Assembly (NCBI GenBank): GCA_029203125.1 | Contig: CP119317.1 | Coordinates: 124,001-188,000, forward strand | DNA length: 64,000 bases | DNA from: Candidatus Cohnella colombiensis | GTDB taxonomy: Bacteria > Bacillota > Bacilli > Paenibacillales > Paenibacillaceae | Direction: 5' to 3' | Shown here: positions 10,401 to 18,490 of the stretch, one piece after another | Numbering within the stretch: position 1 is the first letter of the stretch | How the letters are laid out: the number at the start of each line of letters is the position of its first letter | Notes under the pieces: generated by a model | What the model saw: only the letters and a program-made list of their open reading frames with translations | Databases searched by the model: none | What the model was told of the DNA's origin: nothing | Program-made: the position numbers and the translations under genes

Positions 10401-12003
10401 GTGTCGAATCTTTGCTCGTATCCACAGTAAATTCCTTAGACAAGGTGAGTGCTGCACCAGCTACATAATTCGCGTTTGCCAAAAGGCCATAGCTGCCAAT
10501 GGTTTGAAGATAAGCTTGAGCACCTGATGGCACAGTCACATCATCGTCAACATAAACGGATACGGTTACTGTGTAAGTATGTTTGTCTTTCAGACCGATG
10601 GCACTGTATTTAAAATCAGCGGCATCCCAGTTGTTCGACCTGTTACTCACATATAAAGCAGCGCCGTCAGCATTGCCATTAAAGACTTTACCGGTGACCA
10701 CTTCCAGGTTAGCGCCACCCGATTGACTAGCACTTCCTTTACCGCTATCAAAGGATTCATGATAAACCACGTTCGCATCTGACTTCTCGGTGATCAATAC
10801 ATCACCAATGTAGAACGGTACCTCTTTCCCAGCTTCGTTCGATTGAACGCGTAGCTTCGTATCTGATGTTGTATTCACGGTAAATTCTCTAGTCAAAGTG
10901 ATCGCTTCACCAGCTACATAATTCGCATTTGCCAAAAGGCCATAGCTGCTAATGGTTTGTAGGTAAGCTTGTGCGCCTGATGGCACAGTCACATCAGGGT
11001 CAACATAAACGGATACAGTCACTGTATAGGTTTTGCCGTTAACCAGACCAATTTTACTATAATCAAAATCAGCCGCGTCATAGTTGTTCGTTCTGTTGGC
11101 TACATATAAAGCAGCACCGTCCGCATTGCCATTAAAAACTTTACCGGTGACCGGCGTTAAGGTAGCGCCGCCCGATTCATAAGCAATTCCTTTACCACTC
11201 GCAAAGGTTTCGTGATAAACCGTAGTACCTGATTCCGGTGCAGGTGTCGGCCCGCCAATCCAGCTAGCGATTTGGCTGAGTGTCGTATCCTTCTGAATGT
11301 AATGGCGCCCCATTGCATGATCGCCATTATTTGGATAGCCCACTTTAAAGGAATATTGAATGCCGTTTGCTTGAGCTGCGGCCTGAACATTTGCATTATA
11401 TTGGCCATACGGATAAGCGAAAAGAATAGGATCTTTGCCCGTAACACCCTTAATGTAAGTATTAGCTGTGGCAATTTCGGTTGAAGCTGCTGACTGGGTC
11501 ATACTGTTCCATGTATTTTCTGCATGGTTTACAGAATGGTTCTGAATGCTAATATTCGGATGGTCGGTTACAAGCGTATCCAATTGCGATTTTGTCATAC
11601 TATAGCCGCCGCCGATCCAGCCAGTGACGACGAATTGAACGGCATTCATCTTTGGAGTTTGCTCTTCCAATATCGGAACTGCGTTGGTAACAAAGTCAGG
11701 TGTAGCGTCATCAAATGTGAGTAAAATCGGTTTTGGAGGCGCTGTAGCGCCGTTCTTAATAATAGCTACATACTCATCTGCAGTTAACGTAGTGTAACCG
11801 TTGGCTGAAAGATATTTCATATGCTTCCTGAAGTTCGCCACACTTGTTTGAGTATCTTGTGTCGCAGTAGGTACAATTTGATGGTACAAGAGAACCGGAA
11901 TATCCGGTGTTGCTGCTTTTGCGGTCGGAGCGATCCAGCCTGACGGGATGATCAACGCTGATGCGAGTAAGACAGAGATGAACTTTTTGAACGGCCTATT
12001 CAT
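7486..12003 (-). CDS. S-layer-anchored deacetylase / GH10 xylanase, multidomain
   Basis: A 1505-residue secreted enzyme. Domain order: Sec signal peptide (1-31); polysaccharide deacetylase of the IcaB/PgaB-like CE4 type (about 35-250) with TFDD, HSVNH and AYPYG motifs; two tandem CBM22-like modules (about 260-408 and 411-559); GH10 xylanase (about 563-898) with acid/base Glu695 in WDVVNEAMND and nucleophile Glu819 in SITELDIS; CBM9 (about 910-1090); a linker domain; and three SLH repeats (about 1320-1505). SLH repeats bind pyruvylated wall polymer, so it should be displayed on the cell surface. It would bind xylan, possibly remove acetyl groups, and cut the chain. GAGGGGGAT precedes the ATG. 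The cognate importer may be 45301-49015. Coupling of CE4 with GH10 is noteworthy. Confidence 0.93.
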   Translation of the reverse strand: MNRPFKKFISVLLASALIIPSGWIAPTAKAATPDIPVLLYHQIVPTATQDTQTSVANFRKHMKYLSANGYTTLTADEYVAIIKNGATAPPKPILLTFDDATPDFVTNAVPILEEQTPKMNAVQFVVTGWIGGGYSMTKSQLDTLVTDHPNISIQNHSVNHAENTWNSMTQSAASTEIATANTYIKGVTGKDPILFAYPYGQYNANVQAAAQANGIQYSFKVGYPNNGDHAMGRHYIQKDTTLSQIASWIGGPTPAPESGTTVYHETFASGKGIAYESGGATLTPVTGKVFNGNADGAALYVANRTNNYDAADFDYSKIGLVNGKTYTVTVSVYVDPDVTVPSGAQAYLQTISSYGLLANANYVAGEAITLTREFTVNTTSDTKLRVQSNEAGKEVPFYIGDVLITEKSDANVVYHESFDSGKGSASQSGGANLEVVTGKVFNGNADGAALYVSNRSNNWDAADFKYSAIGLKDKHTYTVTVSVYVDDDVTVPSGAQAYLQTIGSYGLLANANYVAGAALTLSKEFTVDTSKDSTLRVQSNEEGKGVPFYIGDVLITEKIGGVQKYLTPIKDIYTNDFLIGNAVSSADLDGSRLELLKLHHNIATAENAMKPDALYDANKQFTPGAADAIVNKVLAEGLQMHGHVLVWHQQSPDWLNTSSGSPLDKDTALLNLQTHIRTVMEHFGNKVISWDVVNEAMNDNPSNPTNWKAALRQAPWKAAIGDDYVEQAFLAARAVLDDHPSWDIKLYYNDYNEDNQNKAQAIYSMVKDINDKYAQTHPGKLLIDGVGMQGHYNINTKPNNVKLSLEKFISLGVEVSITELDISAGSNSQLSETLSNAQGYLYAQLFDLFKSNASHIKRVTFWGLNDASSWRAANSPLLFDKDLQAKPAYDGVIDPEKFMEEHNPESANVNQANATYGTPTIDGTIDAVWSGAPSIPINRFQMAWQGASGVAKALWDDQNLYVLFQVSDAQLDKGSANAYEQDSVEVFLDENNEKTSFYQPDDGQYRVNFDNETSFNPTSIANGFESATKVSGTNYVVEVKIPFKSITPDIDMKLGFDVQINDGKDGARQSVATWNDTTGQGYQDTSVYGVLTLVGKATDPNSGGFVFIPPTGNVVNKDGIVTIKPVVNNEGGRVTGKVSAENLKNALEQAASAANGKKQIVVEVPKQGDAKSYEVQLPTQSLKGQENFVLSIETENATVEVPSNMLSNVTVSADQVSIRIAKASTDDLDAATREQIGNRPILDLSMVVGDKVIAWNNPNAPVTISIPYTPTAEELSNPDSIVVWYIDGNGNATAIPNGRYDTATGTVVFQTTHFSTYAVATVVKTFGDLNNVPWAKQAIEAMAARDVIKGISANSYSPSTFIKRADFIALLVRALELQGSGKNTAMFSDVPQTAYYYNELVIANELGIVTGLGDNTFKPNSNISRQDMMVLTARALKAAGKQVEAAGTLDAYPDAASISDYAKDSAAVLVKSGVVNGKNGKIAPNDPLTRAEAAVILYRIWKLKS
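10331..11223 (-). repeat. In-frame tandem duplication (two CBM22-like modules)
   Basis: The blocks 10331-10770 and 10784-11223 repeat with a 453-bp period (151 codons). Long stretches match at the base level, for example GCCAAAAGGCCATAGCTGC in both copies. This is a relatively recent internal duplication of one carbohydrate-binding module. Confidence 0.85.
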
Positions 12004-12039
12004 TTGTTACAATCCCCCTCGAATAATTTGGTGAACCAA

Positions 12040-12053
12040 TTTAAGCGCTTACA
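12040..12053 (+). promoter_or_regulatory. cre-like operator of the S-layer xylanase gene
   Basis: TTTAAGCGCTTACA matches the CcpA consensus TGWAANCGNTNWCA at 13 of 14 positions. It lies about 30 bases downstream of the expected transcription start of the minus-strand gene, a position that allows roadblock repression. A counterpart at 40012 sits at the same distance from its promoter. Confidence 0.7.
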
Positions 12054-12087
12054 TTTATTTCGGACTGATCCTCCTTTATTTTGCTTA

Positions 12088-12115
12088 ATTATAACGTGTA
12101 ACAAAAAATGGTTTT
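12088..12115 (-). promoter_or_regulatory. Promoter of the S-layer xylanase gene
   Basis: On the minus strand AAAACCA (12109-12115) is followed by TTACACG and a perfect TATAAT -10 box (12088-12093). The same arrangement occurs before the second xylanase gene (40059-40085). No good -35 box is visible, which would fit activator dependence. Confidence 0.65.
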
Positions 12116-12299
12116 ACTAGAAGAACTATAGAATGTACTCTACTAATTAAATATGGAGGCAAAACAACTTGTGTAAAAATGAGGATATGTCAAAAAAACA
12201 ACAGTCGATGTTAAATGCTTCACGTGTAAGTGATCCATTATGACTTATAATAGGCTTAAAGAGATTAGAGCCCGCCACGGGATAGGAGGCAGAACTAGA

Positions 12300-13889
12300 T
12301 TGAACGATCAAAACATCGTCACGATTACACTGCTTGAAACTAGCGACTTGCATGGACATTTTTACCCGACAGATTACCGTGGGCCCGGTGACAAACCAAT
12401 CGGTCTTGCTAAGCTATCAACAATTATCCAAAGGGAGAGAAGTGAGAATTCGGCGCTTCTGTTGATCGACAACGGAGACATTTTGCAAGGTACGCCTTTA
12501 ATGTATCACTATGCCAAAAATGACCGAGGCGGGATCCATCCTGCCACTAGAGCTTTGAACGCCCTTCGCTACGATGCAGCCGTCCTTGGCAATCATGAAT
12601 TCAATTATGGGTTGGAGCTGCTAACCAAAGCAACGCAGGAGTCCTCTTGCCCATGGTTATCGGCTAATATTGTGAAAAAGGTTGATGGCCAACCCCTGTT
12701 CGGACAGCCTTACCGGATATTCGAGATGGAAGAAGGCATCCGTATTGCCGTGCTCGGTATCACGACACACTTTATCCCGAACTGGGAGGCTCCAGCTCAT
12801 ATTCAAGGGCTTGACTTTGAGGATGCACTGACTACCACACAACATTGGGTCAAGCATATTCGTGAATCCGAAAATCCGGATGCAGTCGTTGTCTGCTATC
12901 ATGGTGGCTTTGAGCGAGACCCAGCCACTGGTGAGACGACCGAGCCACTGACTGGAGAGAATCAGGGTTATGAGATGTGCCAACAGGTTGAAGGCATTGA
13001 TGCCCTTCTGACTGGACACCAGCACCGGCTACTTGCGGGTGAATTGAACGGGATTGCGTTTGCGCAGCCTGGTAGCGCCGGACAAGCCATTGCCAAGATT
13101 CAGTTGGCATTCAAGCAAAAGGCGGGAGGCGTTTGGGAGATTGAGCAGAAGATGGCAGAATTGATCCTAGTGGATGATTCCGTAACGGCGGATGCGGAGT
13201 TCCTCGCCTTGTTCGCAGAGGATGAACGGAAAACTCAGGAATGGCTGGATCAGCCGATCGGTACGGCTGAAGGCGATCTCTCGATCGCAAACCCATTCGA
13301 GGCGCGACAGGGGGATCACGCCTTCACGGAATTCATCAATCGTGTACAGATGGAGGCAACGGGGGCGGAAATTTCTTGCGCAGCTATTTTTACTAATGAG
13401 GCTAGAGGTTTCGAGCAAAGGATCACAATGCGCGATGTCGTATCCAATTATATTTATCCCAATACGCCCAAGGTTGTGCTCCTAAGCGGTCGTGACATCC
13501 ACGAAGCGCTGGAGCAGAATGCCAAATACTTCTCGATTGAGGAATTGACGGGCAGACTGCAGGTATCCGATTCCTACATGTGGCCTAAGCCACAGCACTT
13601 TAATTACGATATGTGGGAGGGAATCGAATATGAGCTTGATATCTCGAAGCCAGTTGGACAGCGGGTTGTCAAGCTTCTGCAACGAGGCGCTCCATTGAAC
13701 CCCGAAGGGACTTATGAGGTTGTCATGAACAGCTACCGTGCAGGTGGCGGTGGTAACTTCGACATGATCAAAGGCAAACCGGTCATTCGGGAGATTCCGA
13801 CCGATATGACGGAGATTTTGGCCGATTATATTATGAGGCGCGGAATGATCCGCGCCTCATGTGACCGTAATTGGAAGGTCGTTTATTGA
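12300..13889 (+). CDS. Bifunctional UDP-sugar hydrolase/5'-nucleotidase family, no signal peptide
   Basis: A calcineurin-like metallophosphatase with the 5'-nucleotidase layout. Metal-site motifs appear in order: ETSDLHGHF, IDNGDILQG, LGNHEFNYG, VVCYHGG and LTGHQHR. The C-terminal substrate domain contains ARGFEQRITMRDVVSNY and NSYRAGGGGNFDM. The best start is the TTG at 12300 after AGGAGG, giving 529 residues; an ATG at 12240 would add 20. No signal peptide is seen with either start, whereas many relatives are secreted, so it is probably cytoplasmic like YunD. It ends 16 bases from the phosphonate-type transporter, suggesting phosphate recovery from nucleotides. The last codons lie in a strong hairpin. 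Confidence 0.87.
   Translation: MNDQNIVTITLLETSDLHGHFYPTDYRGPGDKPIGLAKLSTIIQRERSENSALLLIDNGDILQGTPLMYHYAKNDRGGIHPATRALNALRYDAAVLGNHEFNYGLELLTKATQESSCPWLSANIVKKVDGQPLFGQPYRIFEMEEGIRIAVLGITTHFIPNWEAPAHIQGLDFEDALTTTQHWVKHIRESENPDAVVVCYHGGFERDPATGETTEPLTGENQGYEMCQQVEGIDALLTGHQHRLLAGELNGIAFAQPGSAGQAIAKIQLAFKQKAGGVWEIEQKMAELILVDDSVTADAEFLALFAEDERKTQEWLDQPIGTAEGDLSIANPFEARQGDHAFTEFINRVQMEATGAEISCAAIFTNEARGFEQRITMRDVVSNYIYPNTPKVVLLSGRDIHEALEQNAKYFSIEELTGRLQVSDSYMWPKPQHFNYDMWEGIEYELDISKPVGQRVVKLLQRGAPLNPEGTYEVVMNSYRAGGGGNFDMIKGKPVIREIPTDMTEILADYIMRRGMIRASCDRNWKVVY
13833..13860 (+). other. Strong hairpin inside the 3' coding end
   Basis: A perfect 12-bp stem (ATGAGGCGCGGA / TCCGCGCCTCAT) with a 4-base loop lies within the last codons of the 5'-nucleotidase gene, ahead of a 16-base convergent junction. 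No T-run follows. It may stall or end transcription from either side, or stabilise the message. Confidence 0.6.
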
Positions 13890-13905
13890 AGTGTAAATGG
13901 TGCGT

Positions 13906-14712
13906 TTATCCTTTTATCAGCTTGGTGCGAATTCTGTTAGACATCCATTCGATGATCAAGATGAGAATGACGAGTCCAATCAGGATCGATCCAACCTGAC
14001 TCCATTTGTACGAATTCATAGCAAAGATCAACGGGGCTCCGATTCCTCCTGCGCCGACAAGGCCGAGGATCGAAGCCTCGCGCATATTCATATCGAAGCG
14101 ATAGATGGTTACAGAGAGGAATACTGATAATAATTGCGGGAAAATTCCAAAGCGAATTTTCTCAAGTGTCGTACAGCCGATAGAGGTCATCGATTCTAGC
14201 ACGCGTGTGTCTAACTCTTCAATGGCATCCACATACAGCTTGGATAGCATACCGATGGAGGTTAGGCAGACGGTCAGTACTCCAGCGAATGGGCCCGGAC
14301 CCGATACCCGAATAAACATTAGGCCATAGACCAAAGCTGGAATCGTTCGGATCACAATTAACAGAAGCCTAGTCAGCCAGGAGATAGGCTTAGGCACGAT
14401 GTTAGAGGCTGCTAGAAAAGCGAGCGGAATTGACAAGATCGCGCCTACAATCGTGCCAAGAAAAGCTATTGCAGCTGTCTGGACAAGCAGGAATAGCACG
14501 CTTTGCTTGGAAACATTGAATAACAAATCGAGATCAGGGCTGAAGATCCCTTTCAATATATTAAGCGCAATTTTGAACCCGTTCTGATTCATATCCTGGA
14601 GATTTACGGAAGCCAAGGACCACAGGAAGAGAATGAGGATGATCGCCGTAACGGTCAGAATATAACGATGGTTACGTGGCGATGCAAGTAACTGCTTTTG
14701 TATTGTCGTCAT
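13906..14712 (-). CDS. phnE: Phosphonate/phosphate-type ABC permease (second PhnE)
   Basis: A 268-residue PhnE-family permease with about five or six membrane segments and the loop 'ESMTSIGCTTLEKIRFGIFPQ' region (about residues 170-190), followed by MNMREASILGLVGAGGIG, the conserved PhnE C-terminal signature. The ATG at 14712 has AAGGAGTAG upstream. It is the last gene of the minus-strand cluster phnD-phnC-phnE-phnE, 15 bases after the first permease. The two permeases are divergent paralogues that should form a heterodimeric channel. Substrate could be phosphonate, phosphite or phosphate esters; no C-P lyase genes are in the window. Confidence 0.9.
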   Translation of the reverse strand: MTTIQKQLLASPRNHRYILTVTAIILILFLWSLASVNLQDMNQNGFKIALNILKGIFSPDLDLLFNVSKQSVLFLLVQTAAIAFLGTIVGAILSIPLAFLAASNIVPKPISWLTRLLLIVIRTIPALVYGLMFIRVSGPGPFAGVLTVCLTSIGMLSKLYVDAIEELDTRVLESMTSIGCTTLEKIRFGIFPQLLSVFLSVTIYRFDMNMREASILGLVGAGGIGAPLIFAMNSYKWSQVGSILIGLVILILIIEWMSNRIRTKLIKG

Positions 14713-14727
14713 AGCGCCAACTACTCC

Positions 14728-15543
14728 TTAGATTAACTTTTTTCTGAAGTGTTCACTGACCGTCTCGATTAGATATACGACAACGACCAATCCCAAGATA
14801 ATGATCCCCACGCGTGGATAATCGCGCCAGCCAATATTTTCTTTGATAAGCAGTCCTATGCCTCCAGCCCCTACATAGCCTAGAATGGCTGCATAGCGGA
14901 CATTCCCTTCGAAGCAGAATAAGGAGGTAGACAGATATCCCGGTAGCACTTGTGGCATAACGGCATAGCGAAACGCTTGAAGCCGGGTCATGCCGATCGA
15001 TTCCATTGCCTCGAAAGGCCCCATATCAACATTTTCTATTTGTTCGTACAACAATTTCCCTACATAGGACAGAGTAAAGAGCACAATAGCGACAACCCCA
15101 GCCGTAGAACCCAATCCAAACACAAAGGTGGCAATCAAAGCCGTCACTAGCGTTGGAAATGTCCTTAAAAGACTGAGAATGATTCTAAAAATAGTCACAA
15201 CCGCTCTGTTTTGGATAACGTTAATAGAAGCCAATATGGCAAAAGGGAGTGCCAGAAGCGCCCCGATGATCGATCCGAACAGCGACATCTGAAGAGTGGA
15301 GACTAACGCCTTCCACAGGCTGGACGTATAGCTCCATTCTGGAGGGATCATCTCACCAATAATGCCGAAAAATTTAACAAGTCTTGTGAATAGAATTTTA
15401 AGATCAAAATCCGTTAAGTTCACGGACAGAATAGTCGCAGCAATGAGTACAAGCAAAATAAGCGGGATACGCGTCCGCTTTTCAAGAACGATCTTGCCGT
15501 CTGTCAGCATCATTTTTTTGGGCGGAAAAATTTTATCATACAT
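14728..15543 (-). CDS. phnE: Phosphonate/phosphate-type ABC permease (first PhnE)
   Basis: A 271-residue PhnE-family permease. It has an N-terminal hydrophobic segment at about 28-46 and the signature ILGYVGAGGIG near residue 220, preceded by ESIGMTRLQAFRYAVMPQ (the ATPase-contact loop). The ATG at 15543 overlaps the end of phnC by eight bases (ATGTATGA), which implies translational coupling. It works with the ATPase at 15536-16318, the binding protein at 16450-17556 and the second permease at 13906-14712. Confidence 0.9.
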   Translation of the reverse strand: MYDKIFPPKKMMLTDGKIVLEKRTRIPLILLVLIAATILSVNLTDFDLKILFTRLVKFFGIIGEMIPPEWSYTSSLWKALVSTLQMSLFGSIIGALLALPFAILASINVIQNRAVVTIFRIILSLLRTFPTLVTALIATFVFGLGSTAGVVAIVLFTLSYVGKLLYEQIENVDMGPFEAMESIGMTRLQAFRYAVMPQVLPGYLSTSLFCFEGNVRYAAILGYVGAGGIGLLIKENIGWRDYPRVGIIILGLVVVVYLIETVSEHFRKKLI

Positions 15544-16318
15544 GGGCAGAGGACTCCTCTAACGTGTCTTTTATTTCTTCTGCCTTACCTCCATAAATAT
15601 CGTTCAGGGTGTCTTTGGTTACACTTGAAGTATTACCATCGAAGACGACTGCTCCTTTGCTAATTCCAATAATGCGATCTGCATATTCCAAAGCAATTTC
15701 CACATGGTGAATGTTCATGATAACGGAGATATTCATCTCTTTGTTAATCCTCTTGAAGTCATCCATGACCAGTCTAGCCGTGACTGGATCGAGTGAAGCA
15801 ATCGGCTCATCCGCCAGAATAATATCAGGGTTTTGGGCAAGCGTACGCGCCAATGCTACCCGCTGCTGTTGGCCACCAGACAGCTGGTCCACGCGAATGA
15901 ACGCTTTGTCCAGGATGCCCACCTTATCAAGTGCCTCCAATGCTTTGATCTTGTGTTCTTTGGTGAAGATGCCCGTCAACTTACGCCATAGGGGGAGGTC
16001 GGGTACAAAGGAAACAAGAACATTTTTGATCACCGTAGTTCTCGTCACGAGGTTAAAGGATTGGAAAATCATCCCGATTCTTCTGCGTAAGCTGCGGACT
16101 TGTTTGCCCTTGAGCTTAGCTACGTCGACATCATCCACGTTTAATCGCCCACCGGTAATATCATGCATGCGATTAATGCACCGAATTAGTGTTGATTTAC
16201 CCGCTCCAGATAGACCGATGACCGCAACGAACTCGCCCTGATCTATTTTTAGATTAATATTTTGTAACGCGATCGTGCCGTTTGGATATGTCTTGTGTAC
16301 ATCGATAAACTCGATCAT
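15536..16318 (-). CDS. phnC: Phosphonate-type ABC transporter ATPase
   Basis: A 260-residue ABC ATPase. Walker A is GLSGAGKST, the Q-loop region reads MIFQSFNLV, the signature is LSGGQQQRVALAR and Walker B is IILADEPIASLDP. The sequence order and length match PhnC. The start was set at the ATG at 16318 (MIEFIDVHKTYPNG) because GGGGA lies seven bases upstream; the longer frame to 16381 runs into the terminator-like hairpin that separates this gene from phnD. It energises the two PhnE permeases downstream. Confidence 0.93.
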   Translation of the reverse strand: MIEFIDVHKTYPNGTIALQNINLKIDQGEFVAVIGLSGAGKSTLIRCINRMHDITGGRLNVDDVDVAKLKGKQVRSLRRRIGMIFQSFNLVTRTTVIKNVLVSFVPDLPLWRKLTGIFTKEHKIKALEALDKVGILDKAFIRVDQLSGGQQQRVALARTLAQNPDIILADEPIASLDPVTARLVMDDFKRINKEMNISVIMNIHHVEIALEYADRIIGISKGAVVFDGNTSSVTKDTLNDIYGGKAEEIKDTLEESSAHV

Positions 16319-16345
16319 GAAAATTCCCCAATCTTGTAGTTTAGA

Positions 16346-16385
16346 AAAGATGAGAGCATCAATTGGAGATGATGCTCTCATCTTT
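16346..16385 (-). terminator. Terminator/attenuator between phnD and phnC
   Basis: A perfect 16-bp inverted repeat (arms 16346-16361 and 16370-16385, 8-base loop). On the minus strand the stem is followed by TTCT and contains a closing TTT run. Partial readthrough would give more PhnD than PhnC/E. Confidence 0.75.
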
Positions 16386-16449
16386 ATAAGGAAAGTACCT
16401 ATTCAAACCTCTCTGAGAGCTTACCGTTGTTGCTTGTAAGGGTTTGAAA

Positions 16450-17556
16450 TTACTTCTTCAAGCTTTTGATTAGCGCTTGAGCGTCTCTTTCACCGTCATA
16501 GTCGGAAGATTGGGCAACTTTGTAGCCAGCATGGCTGTAAATCGCGATAACGTTTTTACCTTCTTCCGTTTGAGCGATAGCAATAAAAGCATCTTGAAGT
16601 GCCTTCTTAAAATCATCGTTCATCAGTGAAGAATTTTTGCTAACGCTGATTGTATCGTTGAAGATGCCTTGCGTGACACCAATGACGTTCGTCTCATCCC
16701 AGATCGAAGTGCTGCGGCCTAATTCGGCCGTCCACTTCTCGACATAGTCTCTTCTTGCATCTGCGTATGCGACAATGACGTCTGCTTGTCCAGCTGCTAG
16801 ACGAGCGAATGAGCTACCGTACGAATCGGAAGTTACGACATGGGACAGATCCGTAACACTCTTACTGTAATTGCTTTGTAACCACAAGGTTGGATAGATA
16901 TAGCCTGCAGATGATGAACTCGACATAACAGCCCAGTTAGCGCTGTTTAGATCTTCCCAAGTCAATTGCTCACCATTGTTTACTTTCGCCGACAACTCTT
17001 GACCCTTCGCGGAAGGACCAGCGATGAACAATGAGCGATAATAAGTCGCTTGCGTTTCAGTTGGTTCCGTCGGCTTGTTATCGTTCCAATCCTTTGCAAC
17101 ATCAGAATCGTTCGACAATCCTGCACGAGTAGCTGTCAGAATCACATCTGCGCCATCATCGTACAGTGTATATGTGCCACCAGGAATAAAGCCGATATCG
17201 GTCGTTCCTGCGATCAGCGCTTCTCCAACAGCTTCATAAGTTGTGCCCACGTCGATAGTTACTTTCTCGACATTGTAGCCTTGAGCTGCCAATTGAGTCT
17301 TCAACAGTTCCTTAAGTGGATCGGTTGCAGTAATGATTTGGTCTGGATCCTTAGATGGTACAAAGCTTACTTTAAGCTCTTTAATGTCTTGGGCTGGAGC
17401 TACGGGTTCCTCCGAAGGGCTAGCCGCACTATCAGTCGGGGATGCAGGGGCACTTTCTGATGGGCTGCTTGTCGAATTGTTATTGTTCGAGCCACAACCA
17501 GCAATGAGTCCAATTACTAAAGCTAATACAACGAACGACATAAATTTCTTTTTCAC
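16450..17556 (-). CDS. phnD: Phosphonate/phosphite/phosphate ABC binding lipoprotein
   Basis: A 368-residue PhnD-family periplasmic-type binding protein. The signal peptide ends in LIAGC (Cys about residue 21), followed by a Ser/Asn/Pro/Glu-rich linker to about residue 55. The body has family features such as LKVSFVPSKDPDQ, GTTDIGFIPGGTY, WAVMSSSSSAGYIYPTLWL and GQADVIVAYADARRDY. The start is GTG at 17556 with GGAGG nine bases upstream. It is first in the phnDCEE cluster and has PHO-box-like repeats upstream. The preference among phosphonate, phosphite and phosphate cannot be read from motifs alone. Confidence 0.93.
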   Translation of the reverse strand: MKKKFMSFVVLALVIGLIAGCGSNNNNSTSSPSESAPASPTDSAASPSEEPVAPAQDIKELKVSFVPSKDPDQIITATDPLKELLKTQLAAQGYNVEKVTIDVGTTYEAVGEALIAGTTDIGFIPGGTYTLYDDGADVILTATRAGLSNDSDVAKDWNDNKPTEPTETQATYYRSLFIAGPSAKGQELSAKVNNGEQLTWEDLNSANWAVMSSSSSAGYIYPTLWLQSNYSKSVTDLSHVVTSDSYGSSFARLAAGQADVIVAYADARRDYVEKWTAELGRSTSIWDETNVIGVTQGIFNDTISVSKNSSLMNDDFKKALQDAFIAIAQTEEGKNVIAIYSHAGYKVAQSSDYDGERDAQALIKSLKK

Positions 17557-17862
17557 GTACGGTAACCTCCACTATATCTCTATTTTTTTTGTGTCGACAA
17601 GATACAACATAGCTGATCTTGTAGCACTAACTCATCATAGCCTCAGTCCGTTAAGCCATTGTCACCTGTATGTTAAATAAAATGTAAACAAGATCATTAT
17701 TGGTAATAACTATTTATTACCCCTGCCACCATTTAATTTCTGGCAAAGTACTAGCTATAAGTTCATACTTTAATTGATAGCGAGATCATTCTAATTAGAA
17801 GGTTACATAATGGCTAGTATTAAAGAAATACATACAGTAACAGGACAGCAGGAGATGAGCAG
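17557..17862. other. Divergent intergenic region, phnD / lipoprotein gene
   Basis: 306 bases without a gene. It holds the phnD ribosome binding site, the PHO-box-like repeats at 17660-17688, and the CAGGAG site of the rightward lipoprotein gene. Nothing else was recognised. Confidence 0.6.
17660..17688 (-). promoter_or_regulatory. PHO-box-like repeats upstream of phnD
   Basis: On the minus strand TTTACA, six bases, TTAACA, five bases, GTGACA. These resemble the TT(A/C/T)ACA direct repeats spaced by about 11 bases that PhoP binds in Bacillus. They lie 104-132 bases before the phnD start. One spacing is one base long and the third repeat starts with G, so this is a candidate only. Confidence 0.5.
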
Positions 17863-18459
17863 ATGAAGAAATTGTTGACTATTTTATGTGTATTGGGAGT
17901 TGCAGCTTTGACTGCATGCGGTACGAATTCTAGCAAAACTAATGTAGAATCAGAACCAGCTACACCTAGTAGTAAGCAAAGCAGTGATCAGAGTGATGAA
18001 CAAAAAGTATTTGAGCAAAATTTCGGTGAACCCTTTTATTTTGAGAGTAAGACGATGAATGGTACCTATAAGGTAATGATCACACTAACAGATCATGAAA
18101 TCGTAAACGAAAGACATGCCGAAGATAGACTTAAGGATGACACTGATTACATTAAGGTTTTTTTACGGGTAGAAAATGTAGGTGATGGAAATTCGTCATC
18201 TAATGTGATAGACTTTGGTTCCTTCAAAGCTTATAACAGCAATGGAGTAGACATAACAAAAGAAATAGGATTTTCTTCATTCGATATTCGTTATGTAGAT
18301 GGTGAGTTTAAACAGGCAGATTTGCGACCAAATGGCAAAAACGAGGGCTACTTATATATTCCAATTGAAGAAGAAGCAATACCAACTGAACTCATTTTTT
18401 ATGAATCAACACTTGAAATGTTTATTGCACACTCGAAACAATATGTATATAAACTATAA
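17863..18459 (+). CDS. Small lipoprotein, DUF4352-like
   Basis: A 198-residue lipoprotein: MKKLLTILCVLG signal with lipobox LTAC (Cys about residue 19), an acidic/Ser-rich linker to about 45, then an immunoglobulin-like beta-rich domain of the DUF4352 kind (segments YIKVFLRVENVGD and DLRPNGKNEGYLYIPIEEE). Such domains are found in surface lipoproteins of Firmicutes without an assigned reaction. CAGGAG precedes the ATG. It stands alone and shares a bidirectional terminator with the convergent VOC gene. Confidence 0.7.
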   Translation: MKKLLTILCVLGVAALTACGTNSSKTNVESEPATPSSKQSSDQSDEQKVFEQNFGEPFYFESKTMNGTYKVMITLTDHEIVNERHAEDRLKDDTDYIKVFLRVENVGDGNSSSNVIDFGSFKAYNSNGVDITKEIGFSSFDIRYVDGEFKQADLRPNGKNEGYLYIPIEEEAIPTELIFYESTLEMFIAHSKQYVYKL

Positions 18460-18490
18460 ATCTTGAGGGGTATCCCCTCACCTCTAACAT

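Noticed and set aside
15536..15543. Frameshift between phnC and phnE
   Set aside because: The eight-base overlap ATGTATGA is an ordinary coupled stop/start; both proteins are full length.
13906..15543. Second phnE as a broken duplicate
   Set aside because: Both copies are full length with intact GAGGIG signatures; two permeases are common in this transporter type.
15711..16241. 176-residue + strand frame within phnC
   Set aside because: A shadow of the ABC ATPase gene, without a ribosome binding site.
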